A stretch of 64,000 bases of DNA from Acinetobacter apis (GCF_900197575.1 NZ_FZLN01000001.1:434001-498000), one strand, 5' to 3'. Positions 1 to 9,363 are shown, counted from the first letter of the stretch. Numbers and translations are program-made. The notes: generated from the letters alone by a model not told the origin.

Positions 1-162
1 AAAGCTAAAGTGCAATTGATGAGTCATGCTTTGAATTCACAGTTAATGATTGCAGACCCATATTATGGTGATGCAGCGGATTTCGAGCGTGTACTTGATC
101 AATGCGAACAGGCTAGCCAAGCTTGGGTCGACTTATTTAAGCGTGAACGTATAGGTTGTTAA
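1..162 (+). CDS. Low-molecular-weight protein-tyrosine phosphatase, C-terminal fragment
   Basis: This is the 3' end of a gene that begins before the window: 53 codons and a TAA stop. The tail has the pattern of the end of low-molecular-weight tyrosine phosphatases: an Asp-Pro-Tyr-Tyr-Gly segment (the DP general-acid loop), then a helix resembling [15 protein letters not shown]. The Cys-X5-Arg catalytic loop would lie upstream and is not visible. The stop codon shares its last base with the murB start, so the two genes are probably translationally coupled. In Acinetobacter such a phosphatase could belong to capsule or protein phosphotyrosine control, but nothing here shows that. The family call rests on a short tail. 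Confidence 0.7.
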   Translation, partial: KAKVQLMSHALNSQLMIADPYYGDAADFERVLDQCEQASQAWVDLFKRERIGC

Positions 163-1205
163 TGACTGTGTTAAATATCCAAAATGGGGTGCAGTTGCAG
201 CCATTCAATACCTTGAAATTGAATGCAGTTGCATCTCACTATGTTGAAGTTGGCTCGAAAGAGATGCTGATCTTGGCATTAGAATATGCCAAGCAGCATC
301 AACTCAACACGTTAATTTTGTCAGGCGGTAGTAATATATTATTGCCAAAAATGATTCATGCTTTGGTCATTCATATTCACATTCAAGGGATTAATGTGCT
401 TGTAGAGCATGGTGATTGCTTGACTGTACATGTGGGTGCCGGCGAAAATTGGCATGAGTTTGTGCGTTATACCACTCAAAAAAAGTGGTACGGATTACAA
501 AATTTAGCGTTGATTCCAGGGCGTGTTGGGGCATCACCTGTCCAAAACATCGGTGCTTATGGTGTTGAAGTTGGTGAGTGGATTGACACCGTTGAAGCTT
601 ATGACCAAACATGTGGTCAATTTGTCACACTGACCAAAGAAGATTGTGCCTTTGCATACCGTGATAGCATATTTAAGCAACAGCCTTACCGATATATTAT
701 TGTTGCAGTGGTATTTAAACTTTCTAAACAACCTGTTTTTCAGCTTAATTATGGAGATTTGAAGCAGGCGGTTGCAGATCATGTCACAATAGACAATGTA
801 GAGCAGCAAATTATTCATATCCGTCAGTCTAAATTACCTGATCCCAAAGACTTTCCAAATGTTGGCAGTTTTTTTAAAAATCCATTACTCAGTGCAACAC
901 AACATCAACAGTTAGTCGCTCAATTTCCGCACATTCCGAGTTATCCGCAAGCTGATGGGCGTGTTAAAGTGGCAGCAGGTTGGCTGATCGAACATACAGG
1001 GTGGAAAGGCAAGCGCTTAGGTGCCGTTGGTATGTTTGCAAAACAAGCTTTAGTGCTTGTAAATTATGAGCAAGCCAATTTAAATGATGTCTGTTTAACA
1101 TATACTTCTGTTCAACATGATGTACAAAATAAATTTAATATTCTACTTGAGCCTGAGCCAATCATGATAAAAGAAAATGGCTTGATTCAATCACATATAG
1201 GCTAA
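162..1205 (+). CDS. murB: UDP-N-acetylenolpyruvoylglucosamine reductase MurB
   Basis: MurB is the cytoplasmic FAD enzyme that reduces UDP-GlcNAc-enolpyruvate to UDP-MurNAc with NADPH, the second committed step of peptidoglycan precursor synthesis. The 347-residue protein has the FAD-binding motif SGGSNILLP (residues 54-62), an [17 protein letters not shown] segment near residue 125, the catalytic-serine motif NVGSFFKNP, and a C-terminal LEPEP that supplies the conserved acidic residue. This is the type I MurB layout and normal length. I chose the ATG at 162, which overlaps the preceding stop; a TTG at 156 is in frame but would sit inside the previous gene. The next gene starts 3 bases after the stop. 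Confidence 0.96.
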   Translation: MTVLNIQNGVQLQPFNTLKLNAVASHYVEVGSKEMLILALEYAKQHQLNTLILSGGSNILLPKMIHALVIHIHIQGINVLVEHGDCLTVHVGAGENWHEFVRYTTQKKWYGLQNLALIPGRVGASPVQNIGAYGVEVGEWIDTVEAYDQTCGQFVTLTKEDCAFAYRDSIFKQQPYRYIIVAVVFKLSKQPVFQLNYGDLKQAVADHVTIDNVEQQIIHIRQSKLPDPKDFPNVGSFFKNPLLSATQHQQLVAQFPHIPSYPQADGRVKVAAGWLIEHTGWKGKRLGAVGMFAKQALVLVNYEQANLNDVCLTYTSVQHDVQNKFNILLEPEPIMIKENGLIQSHIG

Positions 1206-1208
1206 TAC

Positions 1209-2360
1209 ATGCACAAAAAACAGCACTTTATGGTCAGATTGGTTCGGACAGTGGCATTACTGTTCGTGCTATTGGCCGGTTTGATGGTTTTTGTTTATAC
1301 GCCATTTTATTCGAAGTGTATTGTATTTTTATTAAATCATTTTGTGCCGATTGAAGTAAATTTGGTGGCGGCAAAGAGTCAACAAATTGCAGCATTAAGT
1401 GAGCATGATAATTTAGAGCCCGGTTCAGATTTGTGGATTGCTCGTCAAGCATATTTAAATGTATTACAAGACACAGCACAACGTGAAGATGCACAAAGCC
1501 TCAATTTGATTGAAGCGCGTTATAAAGTGCTTGAGCAGCAAATCAGTAAAAATCATGTCAATGATGATCAGGACAGTGATGAGCCACAACCGGCTTCTGA
1601 CGTCATATCAACACATCAAGCGGCTTTACATGTTGCGCCACATCCACAAGATGAAGCTGCTGCTGCATCCAATATTGCAGCAATTTTACGTTTAAATAGT
1701 GATGTTGATGCACAGCTATTGATGGAAAAGTACACCAAATTCTTAAATCAATATCCAGTAAAAATTGACAGTAAAGAGCCTGTAAGTTCGCAAGTTTCTA
1801 AGGATTTACAGCAAGTTAAAAATAATAACCATGATTATAAAGTCGATACATCTAAACCATCTGCAATTGTAGTTTTGGGTGGTGGACTCACTTTTGATAA
1901 AACAACGAAAAGTATTGTGGTCAATGGTTATACACGCTTACGATTAGAAAAAACATTAGAAGTTGAACAGCAAAATCAGCTGCCAATTGTATTAAGCGGT
2001 GTTGAAGCACCGTATATGCAAAAGTGGTTACAACAACGTGGCGTGGATGCTAAATTGCTTGAAAAAAGAAGCATGAATACCTGTGAAAATTCACGTTTTA
2101 GTTCTTTGTTGTTACAGAAAAAGGGCGGTGCGCCTAAAATTATACTCATCACTGATGAATACCATATGCCGCGTACACGACGTTTATTTGCCATGAATGG
2201 AATTGCTACCGTGCCTGTTAATGCACCGATTCCAAGCCAACTCACCACATGGAAGCCTGCATTACAAAACTATGATCACAGCCGCCGTGCCAATTATGAA
2301 TTGTTAGCGACGATTCGAGATGTTGTTTTTGGGACAAGTGATTGTCGTGAGGTGCCATAA
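1209..2360 (+). CDS. DUF218 (YdcF/ElyC/SanA-like) membrane-anchored protein
   Basis: This 383-residue protein has one N-terminal membrane segment (about residues 9-32, basic before it), then a long hydrophilic Gln/Asp/Ala-rich linker to about residue 200. The C-terminal DUF218 domain (about 217-370) carries the marks AIVVLGGG, VNGYTRLRLEKTLE, PIVLSG, a MNTCEN segment and ITDEYHMPRTRRLF. DUF218 proteins such as ElyC and SanA affect envelope integrity and peptidoglycan or lipid-carrier metabolism, but no defined reaction is agreed. Its place 3 bases after murB and directly abutting the hydrolase gene fits an envelope role. The linker is longer than in E. coli SanA or YdcF. The function beyond the family is inferred. 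Confidence 0.85.
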   Translation: MHKKQHFMVRLVRTVALLFVLLAGLMVFVYTPFYSKCIVFLLNHFVPIEVNLVAAKSQQIAALSEHDNLEPGSDLWIARQAYLNVLQDTAQREDAQSLNLIEARYKVLEQQISKNHVNDDQDSDEPQPASDVISTHQAALHVAPHPQDEAAAASNIAAILRLNSDVDAQLLMEKYTKFLNQYPVKIDSKEPVSSQVSKDLQQVKNNNHDYKVDTSKPSAIVVLGGGLTFDKTTKSIVVNGYTRLRLEKTLEVEQQNQLPIVLSGVEAPYMQKWLQQRGVDAKLLEKRSMNTCENSRFSSLLLQKKGGAPKIILITDEYHMPRTRRLFAMNGIATVPVNAPIPSQLTTWKPALQNYDHSRRANYELLATIRDVVFGTSDCREVP

Positions 2361-3389
2361 ATGTCAGAGATTCCATTTTTAAGCCCTAATAAGTTACAAG
2401 CGCTTGATCTGCCGATACCAAGTCGTGAAAAAACACCGTATAAGCTGCCTGCGTTAAATCTATATAAACCTTATCATGCACATGGCGAATTGCTTGCTTA
2501 TCAAAAACTTTACGGTTTAGATTTACTAGATTGTAATTATTGGCAAGGCTGTATTGATATACCGCGTTATAAATTGCATGTGCAAGTCTTTCAGCCTCAG
2601 GTGAGATCGAAGGGGACGGTGTTATTATTACATGGCTATTTAGAGCACAGTGGAATATATCAGCCAATTATTCAAGAAATTTTATCACAGGGCTTTAGTG
2701 TAATTACTTTTGATTTGCCAGGTCATGGCCTAAGTACAGGCTCACCTGCAAATATACAAAATTTTGATGATTATCAAGAAGCTTTAGATAAAGTATATTT
2801 TTATGTGCGTAATGCACCACAGTTACCTAAGCCGTGGTTAGGTATAGGACAAAGTACCGGTGGGGCAATTTTAATGCATCATGTATTGGCTTTTGCTGAA
2901 CAGCGAAGTAATCCGTATATCGAACGTGCATTGCTATTGTCACCATTATTACGTCCTGCTAAATCAGAATGGTGGCATAATCCTGTGGGGCTTGGCATTA
3001 TCCGGCGTATTAAAAAACAAGTACCAAGACATTTTAGACGCAATAATCATAACCCTGAGTTTTTACGTTTTGTACGTTTAAAAGACCCATTACAGCCGCG
3101 CATGATGGGTATGGATTGGATTTTAGCAATGTCAAAATGGATGGTTGAAATGGAAAACCGTCCACCTTGCCGTATCCCTGTATGGATGGCGCAAGGTGCT
3201 TTAGATCAAACTGTAGATTGGCGGTATAACATTGATTTTGTACGCCGTATGTTTAGATTACAAACATTATTAATTTTAGAAGAAGGGTCACATCAATTAA
3301 TCAATGAGCGAGAAGATATTCGTTCTGCGTTAACTGGACTTATTCCTTCGTTTTTGCATGCGAAGTCAACAGGTGACTATTATTACTAA
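2361..3389 (+). CDS. Alpha/beta hydrolase, lysophospholipase (PldB/serine aminopeptidase S33) type
   Basis: This is a 342-residue cytosolic hydrolase with no signal peptide. The oxyanion-loop motif LLHGYLEHSG lies near residue 90, the nucleophile elbow GQSTGG has its Ser near 165, an ALDQTVDW stretch (probable Asp) lies near 273-280, and the catalytic His is in EEGSHQLINE near 309. The HGYLEHS pattern is typical of the lysophospholipase/monoglyceride lipase group of S33 hydrolases, so the substrate is probably a monoacyl lipid or other ester. The start codon follows directly on the preceding stop, so murB, the DUF218 gene and this one read as one operon, closed by a terminator at 3392-3420. 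Confidence 0.85.
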   Translation: MSEIPFLSPNKLQALDLPIPSREKTPYKLPALNLYKPYHAHGELLAYQKLYGLDLLDCNYWQGCIDIPRYKLHVQVFQPQVRSKGTVLLLHGYLEHSGIYQPIIQEILSQGFSVITFDLPGHGLSTGSPANIQNFDDYQEALDKVYFYVRNAPQLPKPWLGIGQSTGGAILMHHVLAFAEQRSNPYIERALLLSPLLRPAKSEWWHNPVGLGIIRRIKKQVPRHFRRNNHNPEFLRFVRLKDPLQPRMMGMDWILAMSKWMVEMENRPPCRIPVWMAQGALDQTVDWRYNIDFVRRMFRLQTLLILEEGSHQLINEREDIRSALTGLIPSFLHAKSTGDYYY

Positions 3390-3391
3390 AT

Positions 3392-3420
3392 AAAAAAGAG
3401 GTCATCAGACCTCTTTTTTA
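3392..3420. terminator. Bidirectional intrinsic terminator
   Basis: The stem GAGGTC/GACCTC with loop ATCA is flanked by A6 on one side and T6 on the other, so it works in both directions. It lies between the convergent hydrolase and ribosomal-oxygenase genes. Confidence 0.9.
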
Positions 3421-3422
3421 TT

Positions 3423-4586
3423 TTATTCTGCGGGCTCTATGAGCATTAAAATGGCATCATTGAGTAATTCAACCAAAGTTTCAAGACTCTCTTCATCGGC
3501 AAAGCGATCATCAAATTCAAATACATGACCATCTGCCAAGGCTTGCAAATGAGTTGTGAGTGCAGCAGGAATTTCAATCGATTCACCATTTGCCCAAAAC
3601 ATTGCCAAATCATGTTCCTGTAAATACAGTAGACGCGAAGCAGGCTCAAGTTGAAGAATATATCCTGAGTTTAATACTGCGGTTATATCATCCACACCAA
3701 GCTCATCAGACTCTGGAATATTATCTGGATATTTAGGTTCAGACATTAAAGCCATTACAGCATGTTCAAATGTAGAGCCATCATTAATGGCTTGAATCAA
3801 TTGTGCCTTTAATTGTTCAAGCTCAGGACGGGTGATTTCACCTGAATGCGCTGAAACACGGCGTGATTGATCTGAAATAGGCTGTTTAAGTCGATCTTGT
3901 TCAGCGCATTGATCACTCACACGATCGACTAAATCAGCCACATTTGGCATTCTAAATCCAAATGAAAAAGTTAAACAGTCATTTTCAGCTACGCCATAAT
4001 GCGCAAGTCCAGGCGGTACATAGAGAAGATCTCCAGGTGCTAAAACTTCATCAAACACCACATCCATGTCTTGCAAAATTTTAAGCGGCTGTTTAGGCAC
4101 TAAAGGGGTGTTTTCATCACACATATTGCCCAATTGCCAACGGCGGTGACCATAACCTTGAACTAAAAACACATCATAATAGTCAAAGTGCCGACCGACT
4201 GAACCACCTTGAGGTGCATAAGACACCATAATGTCATCACGGCGCCATTGTGGAATAAAATCAAAAGATTTCCACATTTCAGCCAAATCTAGGGAATGTT
4301 GATCAATGGCTTGAACCAGTAGGGTCCAATACGGAGGTAGATGTTTAAAATCTTTACGATTCAGTGGTGACGACTTGACCTGCCAGCGTTCATGTTCTGG
4401 CCCGAGTTGTTGGATTAAACGTGCTGAGACATGTGGTTCAAGCGCAAGATCTTTAATTTCTTGAGGGGTTAAAAAATCAATGATTGCTGGAAGTGCTTGA
4501 CGAACCAATAAGGGCTTTTTTTGCCAATATTCAGCAAAAAATTGCTCAGCAGAGATACCGCCTAAAACAGTCAATGGAGAAGACAT
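3423..4586 (-). CDS. roxA: Ribosomal protein L16 arginine hydroxylase, RoxA/YcfD-type JmjC oxygenase
   Basis: This is a 387-residue cupin-fold, Fe(II)/2-oxoglutarate-dependent oxygenase. The family (E. coli YcfD) hydroxylates an arginine of ribosomal protein L16. The iron triad is visible: GRHFDYYDVF gives His-X-Asp, and PPGLAHYGV gives the distal His. The DNYYxxYQPQGG-like substrate region appears as VSYAPQGGSVGRHFD, and GYGHRRWQLG follows. The C-terminal winged-helix-like dimerisation half is present, so the length (YcfD about 373) is normal. It lies upstream of nothing on its own strand except the terminator; the Maf-family gene precedes it by 19 bases, suggesting a three-gene unit with Maf and the DUF2237 gene. 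Confidence 0.9.
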   Translation of the reverse strand: MSSPLTVLGGISAEQFFAEYWQKKPLLVRQALPAIIDFLTPQEIKDLALEPHVSARLIQQLGPEHERWQVKSSPLNRKDFKHLPPYWTLLVQAIDQHSLDLAEMWKSFDFIPQWRRDDIMVSYAPQGGSVGRHFDYYDVFLVQGYGHRRWQLGNMCDENTPLVPKQPLKILQDMDVVFDEVLAPGDLLYVPPGLAHYGVAENDCLTFSFGFRMPNVADLVDRVSDQCAEQDRLKQPISDQSRRVSAHSGEITRPELEQLKAQLIQAINDGSTFEHAVMALMSEPKYPDNIPESDELGVDDITAVLNSGYILQLEPASRLLYLQEHDLAMFWANGESIEIPAALTTHLQALADGHVFEFDDRFADEESLETLVELLNDAILMLIEPAE

Positions 4587-4605
4587 GAGGATATTATTCC
4601 GTTGG

Positions 4606-5205
4606 TCAAGGGATTTGAAAATGAAGCATGCGTAATTGGTGTGACAATTTTATCAAGGGTAATCCCATGAGCGTTGTAAAATCATCACCTTGCATCTGCT
4701 CAAACAAGCTGATGCCAAGGCCTTCACATTTAAAACTGCCAGCACAATGTAATGGCTGATCAATGGTGACATATCGTGTAATTTCATCATCGGTTAAATC
4801 TCGAAATGTCACTGAAAATTGATCGTTTATAGTTTGGCATACACCAAGCGATTGGCATTGTACGGTAAATGCAGTCACAAAATGAAGTGTTCTTTTACGG
4901 CTGATATGCAGCTGTTCAATCGCTTGTTCTTCTGTGTAAGGCTTACCAATAAATACATGCGGCTGATCTGAAAAATATGCCACTTGATCAGAGCCAATCA
5001 CAACGGCATCAGGGTGTTGTATGGCAATACAATTGGCTTTTTCTTGAGCTAAACGTATTGCCAATGCATTGGCTGACGTATCAGTGGTTTGTGGTGACTC
5101 ATCAATTTCAGGGCTGATGCATATAAATGGTAAATGAAGGCGTGCAAGAAGTGCTTGTCGCGTACTGCTACTTGACGCCAAAATAATTTGTGGCAATGCA
5201 TTCAT
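4606..5205 (-). CDS. yceF: Maf-family nucleotide pyrophosphatase, YceF (m7GTP) type
   Basis: This 199-residue Maf/HAM1-like pyrophosphatase removes pyrophosphate from modified nucleotides. The start ILASSSSTRQALLARL is the Maf signature, IDESP follows, VVIGSDQVAYF carries the active-site Asp, and IGKPYTEEQA and LHCAGSFKCEGLG complete the blocks. The GSDQV and CAGSFK forms match the YceF branch (7-methyl-GTP preference) rather than the YhdE dTTP/UTP branch, which is a family-level inference. Its ATG overlaps the stop of the upstream DUF2237 gene by one base (TAATG), so the two are co-translated. Confidence 0.9.
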   Translation of the reverse strand: MNALPQIILASSSSTRQALLARLHLPFICISPEIDESPQTTDTSANALAIRLAQEKANCIAIQHPDAVVIGSDQVAYFSDQPHVFIGKPYTEEQAIEQLHISRKRTLHFVTAFTVQCQSLGVCQTINDQFSVTFRDLTDDEITRYVTIDQPLHCAGSFKCEGLGISLFEQMQGDDFTTLMGLPLIKLSHQLRMLHFQIP

Positions 5206-5588
5206 TACACGGCATATTCCATTAAAATATCATATGGGACATAGCTTAACATTGCTTGATGGCATGCGCTTAATTTAAGCTGTGGAGCCACACCTGACTC
5301 ATAAGCTTCTACCCAACGTGCAATACAAATACACCAAAAATCACCTGGTTTTAAACCTGGGAAATCAATTTCAGGCAATGGCGTAATTAAGTCATTGCCA
5401 ATTTTTTGCGAAAAATTTAGAAACTCTGAAGTCATTAATGCACAGGCAGTATGCTGTCCTAAATCAGCAGGTGCTGTATGACAAAACCCGTTACGGAAAT
5501 AACCTGTAATGGGGTCAAAACAACAGCTTGATAAAGGCTCTCCAAGCACATTTAAACGATTAATTTTAGGATCTGGATGAATAGACAT
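5205..5588 (-). CDS. DUF2237 family protein
   Basis: This is a short soluble protein of 127 residues with the conserved core of DUF2237: NVLGEPLSSC near the start, then YFRNGFCHT, DLGQHTACALMT, a GLKPGDFWCIC stretch and WVEAYESG. Several Cys and His residues are conserved in this family, but no biochemical activity is established and I see no catalytic motif I can name. The start ATG is at 5588. It is the first gene of the reverse-strand group with Maf and the ribosomal oxygenase, and it is divergent from pgk across a 142-base gap. Confidence 0.85.
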   Translation of the reverse strand: MSIHPDPKINRLNVLGEPLSSCCFDPITGYFRNGFCHTAPADLGQHTACALMTSEFLNFSQKIGNDLITPLPEIDFPGLKPGDFWCICIARWVEAYESGVAPQLKLSACHQAMLSYVPYDILMEYAV

Positions 5589-5673
5589 AAATATTCTGAT
5601 TTAATGGTTAAGTGGATTAAGTAAAATAAGCGTTTTTTCTACATCTCTTATACTAAAGAAGCTAACGTTTTGA

Positions 5674-5694
5674 AATATCTTGGTCTAAGATATT
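5674..5694. promoter_or_regulatory. Inverted repeat upstream of pgk
   Basis: A perfect 8-base inverted repeat, AATATCTT and AAGATATT around GGTCT, lies about 36 bases before the pgk start. It could be an operator or a small leader hairpin. No T-tract follows, so it is not a terminator. Which of the two it is cannot be told from sequence. Confidence 0.35.
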
Positions 5695-5730
5695 GGGATT
5701 GAAAAGTAAATAACACAAGGGAGCAACAAA

Positions 5731-6915
5731 ATGACCTTTCAAAGAATGACAGATCTTGATTTACAAGGGAAGCGTGTACTGATTCGTGAAGACTTAAATG
5801 TACCTGTTAAACAGGGAAAAATTACCAGTGATGCACGCTTAAGAGCTGCCATTCCCACGATTAAAGCTGCATTAGAACAAGGTGCTGCTATCTTGGTTTG
5901 TTCACATTTGGGTCGTCCTGTAGAAGGTGAGGTCGATGCTGAGCAATCGCTTGCACCCGTGGCTGAGTATTTGTCTGAAGCGCTTGGTCAGCATGTCTCA
6001 CTGGCAACTGATTATTTAGATGGAATTGCGGTTGATGCAGGTCAAGTGGTTTTACTTGAAAATGTTCGTTTTAATGTTGGCGAAAAGAAAAACAGTCCTG
6101 AATTGGCACAAAAATATGCAGCATTATGCGATGTCTTTGTGATGGATGCTTTTGGTACTGCGCATCGCGCTGAAGCATCAACTGAAGGTGTAGCACGTTT
6201 TGCCCCATTGGCAGTTGCAGGTCCATTATTGGCTACAGAATTAGATGCATTAGGCCGCGCTTTAAAAACTCCTGCAAAACCAATGGTGGCAATTGTTGCT
6301 GGCTCAAAAGTATCAACAAAACTTGATGTATTAAACTCGCTGTCTGATATTTGTGATCAATTGATTGTAGGCGGTGGTATTGCCAATACCTTCTTAGCTG
6401 CAGCAGGGTATAACGTGGGTAAGTCGCTTTATGAAGCGGACCTTTTAGACACTGCGAAAAAAATTGCAGCAAAAGTAAGCGTTCCTCTACCTGTTGATGT
6501 TGTAGTCGCTGATGCGTCAAATATTGGCGGTGACTTTATGAGTTTCGTAACAAATAGCCAAGCAATCGTGAAAAAAGTTGCTGATGTGACAGAAAACGAT
6601 ATGATTCTAGACGTTGGTCCAGAAACAGCTGCAACGTTTGCTCAGCTTTTAGCGCAATCAAAAACGATTTTATGGAATGGTCCAGTGGGTGTATTTGAAG
6701 TCGATCAGTTTGGCGAAGGTACGAAAGCACTTTCTCTTGCTATTGCACAAAGTGATGCATTCTCAATTGCAGGCGGTGGAGACACGCTTGCGGCCATAGA
6801 TAAATACAATGTTGCACCACATATTAGCTACATTTCAACAGGTGGCGGTGCATTTTTGGAATTCGTTGAAGGTAAAACGCTTCCTGCTGTTGCAGCACTG
6901 ATTGCTAGAGCATAG
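5731..6915 (+). CDS. pgk: Phosphoglycerate kinase
   Basis: Pgk transfers phosphate between 1,3-bisphosphoglycerate and ADP in glycolysis and gluconeogenesis. The 394-residue protein has the N-terminal substrate site [13 protein letters not shown] (near residue 14), the CSHLGRP motif (near 57), [14 protein letters not shown] (near 110), MDAFGTAHR, the hinge LVNSLSD-like segment, the nucleotide site [11 protein letters not shown] (near 313) and the C-terminal [12 protein letters not shown] and [10 protein letters not shown]. The length is normal. A strong GGGAG ribosome site precedes the ATG by 7 bases. fba, a common partner, does not follow; a small lipoprotein gene comes next 31 bases on and may be read from the same transcript, as the terminator lies after it. 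Confidence 0.97.
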   Translation: MTFQRMTDLDLQGKRVLIREDLNVPVKQGKITSDARLRAAIPTIKAALEQGAAILVCSHLGRPVEGEVDAEQSLAPVAEYLSEALGQHVSLATDYLDGIAVDAGQVVLLENVRFNVGEKKNSPELAQKYAALCDVFVMDAFGTAHRAEASTEGVARFAPLAVAGPLLATELDALGRALKTPAKPMVAIVAGSKVSTKLDVLNSLSDICDQLIVGGGIANTFLAAAGYNVGKSLYEADLLDTAKKIAAKVSVPLPVDVVVADASNIGGDFMSFVTNSQAIVKKVADVTENDMILDVGPETAATFAQLLAQSKTILWNGPVGVFEVDQFGEGTKALSLAIAQSDAFSIAGGGDTLAAIDKYNVAPHISYISTGGGAFLEFVEGKTLPAVAALIARA

Positions 6916-6946
6916 TATGGCTACTTGTTTTTAAAGGAATTTATGT

Positions 6947-7183
6947 ATGAAAAAGAATGTATTTATTGTTTTAGCATTAGCAACACCATTGTTGCTTAGC
7001 GCGTGTGGTAAAAAGTCAGAAGATACCGCAGCTACAAATCAATCAGCATCTGCGCCTGCAACAGAAACTGCTGCGCCAACTTCAGCTGATCAACAAGCAC
7101 AAATCAACAGCTTAGATAAGCCTGTGATGGATGACTCAAGTGCATCAGCATCAGCACCTGCTGCATCTACGCCAGCACACTAA
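6947..7183 (+). CDS. Small Ala/Ser/Thr-rich lipoprotein
   Basis: This 78-residue protein begins with a type II signal peptide: Lys-Lys, a hydrophobic core, and lipobox LLSAC with the acylated Cys at residue 20. The mature part is short, low-complexity and rich in Ala, Ser, Thr, Asp and Gln, with no recognised domain. It is expected to be a lipid-anchored envelope protein; its role is unknown. It follows pgk by 31 bases, with an AAAGGAA ribosome site, and is closed by a strong terminator. Confidence 0.75.
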   Translation: MKKNVFIVLALATPLLLSACGKKSEDTAATNQSASAPATETAAPTSADQQAQINSLDKPVMDDSSASASAPAASTPAH

Positions 7184-7193
7184 TTTAAGTTTT

Positions 7194-7223
7194 AAAAAAC
7201 CCTGCATTCGCAGGGTTTTTTTT
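7194..7223 (+). terminator. Intrinsic terminator after pgk/lipoprotein
   Basis: The stem CCCTGC/GCAGGG with loop ATTC is followed by T8 and preceded by A6. It ends the pgk-lipoprotein transcript. Confidence 0.9.
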
Positions 7224-7248
7224 ATGATTAAAATGAAAGGAACACGCC

Positions 7249-8106
7249 ATGTTTATTATTTGTGCTGCTGCGTTATGTAGTGTACTTGTTTCTATTTTAT
7301 TGAAAAAACTCACACAACATGGTTTAAAAGCAATTGCGTTAATTAGCTGGAATTATGTAGCTGCAACCTTATTGTGCTTTTTTTGGTTTAAACCAACCAT
7401 TAATTTTTCCCTGCTTTCACATACAACGTGGTGGTTAATTATTTTACTCGGTGCGCTGTTACCAAGTATATTTTTCTTGCTGTCTAAATCATTGACTTAT
7501 GCAGGCTTAGTAAAAACTGAGATTGCCCAGCGGATTTCTGTCATTTTGTCTTTAAGTGCGGCTTTTTTTCTATTTAATGAACAATTTTCTTTATTGAAGG
7601 TATTGGGCATTGGATGTGGTTTAATTGCTGTTGGTTTATTAATTTGGAAGAAGGGGTTAGGCGATCAAGCAATATCAAAACAGGCTGTTGTGGCTTTACT
7701 TGCTGTATGGGGCGGTTATGGACTGGTTGATATTTTATTAAAATATAACAGTAGTTTGGGCTCAGGTTTTGCAATGAGCTTGAATCTTATATTTGCTATT
7801 GCAGGATGTATGTCTTTTATTTTTGCAGCCATTACCATTCAAAAAGCGGTATTTTGCCCTAAGCATATTTTAGCGGGTTTGTTATTAGGTGGATTTAATT
7901 TTGCCAACATTGCTTTATATGTCACTGCACATCAAGCATTAAAAGATGCACCTTCTATTGTTTTTGCTACTATGAATTTATCAGTTGTGTTGCTAGGTGG
8001 GCTTGTTGGAGTGTTCTTTTTTAAAGAAAAACTTAATCGTAATATGCTGATGAGTTTTTTATTTGCAGTACTGGCTATTATTTTAATGACTAAAGCCATG
8101 TCATAA
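7249..8106 (+). CDS. EamA/DMT-superfamily transporter
   Basis: This is a 285-residue very hydrophobic inner-membrane protein with about ten predicted membrane segments in two halves, the arrangement of drug/metabolite transporters. The PSIFFLLSKSLTYAGLVKTEIAQRIS block near residue 75 and the NLSVVLLGGLVGVFFFKEKLN block near the end are typical of the two EamA repeats (a helix ending in a short Phe-X-Glu segment). The direction is probably export; the substrate cannot be inferred. An AAAGGAA ribosome site precedes the ATG by 8 bases. It has no obvious partner gene, and the region after it is AT-rich and holds the isolated Hint gene. Confidence 0.8.
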   Translation: MFIICAAALCSVLVSILLKKLTQHGLKAIALISWNYVAATLLCFFWFKPTINFSLLSHTTWWLIILLGALLPSIFFLLSKSLTYAGLVKTEIAQRISVILSLSAAFFLFNEQFSLLKVLGIGCGLIAVGLLIWKKGLGDQAISKQAVVALLAVWGGYGLVDILLKYNSSLGSGFAMSLNLIFAIAGCMSFIFAAITIQKAVFCPKHILAGLLLGGFNFANIALYVTAHQALKDAPSIVFATMNLSVVLLGGLVGVFFFKEKLNRNMLMSFLFAVLAIILMTKAMS

Positions 8107-8369
8107 ATAAAGAATTATCTTAAACTGAAAAAATTAATGTTTGCTATTATTTAATTCATTTTTAAACAATAAATTCCTTCAATTCTTATAAAGTAGTCAT
8201 CAATTGTTCAAAATAAAGCAGTAATATTATGCATAGTTATTAGTATTCTATATACACTTTAACGGCATTTTTTAAGTATCCATCTTATCTGTGTTTTAGA
8301 TCATAACGATAGATAAGTGGACTACTACTTTATATTTACTTTGTCATTTGACAATCGGGACAATGGTTT

Positions 8370-9245
8370 ATGCAAGACAATAAAAACACCAAGAATAATG
8401 CATTAAAGAAAGAAGAATTAAAGCATCAAAAGACGAACACAGCCTGTTTTGCAGCAGGCACTTTAGTACATACAGCGCATGGACTTGTACCCATAGAACA
8501 ACTGAAAGTGGGTGATAAAGTTTTATCAAAAGCAGCGGATGGCAGCGGAGAATTGGTCTATAAAGCCATTCGTCAAACCATGGTCACAGAGAATGCGCCT
8601 ATCTTCTTAATGGAATTTGTGCCTTATGTTGATCCAACACTTCCAATGGATGAGCGAATTAATTTAAGGCGCGCATTGAAGAAAAAGCTTAAACCTAAAC
8701 CACTCTTTGTCACCGAGAATCACCCATTTTGGACCACCACGCATGGTTGGTTAAAAGCAGAGCAATTAACGACTCAAGACCAGATGATCACTAAAGATGG
8801 ACATAAGTTTTTGAGTAATAGTGGGGGCGGGTTTGATTATAAATACAAAGGAATAGAGCCACTTTTAAGTACTCAACGTACAGGTTTTGGTTACACTATA
8901 GACTATAGTGATGAAACAGGAACATCTGCTGGGCGTTTTATTGATTTAGTGACTGGAGAATTAGACTATGATGATATCGCGTATAAACCGATCATTGACA
9001 AGTTATGGATTCAAGATCATGAATGGAAACAACGTTTATTAGATCAGACACCGATTGAGCATCGTGAAGATGCAGAGTTTTATGGCTTTAGACAAGGTTA
9101 TTGGGAAGACCCAGACACTGTCGAATGGGGTGAAGGTGAAGGCCCGCTCACCATGACGGTTTATAATTTAGAAGTTGAAGATACCCAAACTTATTTTGTG
9201 GGTGAATATGGCATTTGGGTGCATGGTGCTCATGGTGTGATTTAA
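8370..9245 (+). CDS. Stand-alone Hint (pretoxin-HINT) domain protein, toxin-less remnant
   Basis: The 291-residue protein is almost entirely a Hint/intein-like autoprocessing domain of the type found just before the toxin in polymorphic toxin systems. The block A motif ACFAAGTLVHTAHGLVPIEQ has the nucleophile Cys26, then LKVGDKVLSK; the block B motif is VTENHPFWTT with His118, then GWLKAEQL; the final blocks read VYNLEVEDTQTYFVGEYGIWVHG. Only 25 Lys/Asn-rich residues precede the Cys and only a few follow the last block, so neither the secretion/repeat region nor a toxin is present. The usual C-terminal Asn (VHN) is Gly here, so Asn-dependent C-terminal cleavage should fail. No signal peptide or immunity gene is seen. 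Either a relic or a free-standing Hint protein. Confidence 0.75.
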   Translation: MQDNKNTKNNALKKEELKHQKTNTACFAAGTLVHTAHGLVPIEQLKVGDKVLSKAADGSGELVYKAIRQTMVTENAPIFLMEFVPYVDPTLPMDERINLRRALKKKLKPKPLFVTENHPFWTTTHGWLKAEQLTTQDQMITKDGHKFLSNSGGGFDYKYKGIEPLLSTQRTGFGYTIDYSDETGTSAGRFIDLVTGELDYDDIAYKPIIDKLWIQDHEWKQRLLDQTPIEHREDAEFYGFRQGYWEDPDTVEWGEGEGPLTMTVYNLEVEDTQTYFVGEYGIWVHGAHGVI

Positions 9246-9363
9246 TTATTAACTCATATAGAAAATACAGTTTAATTTTAATCAGCAATAATGTTGTTAG
9301 CGTTTAGAGTGATGTGAACCTTTTTTAGCGAATCTGTGATTAAAGAATAAGATACATCGTAGC

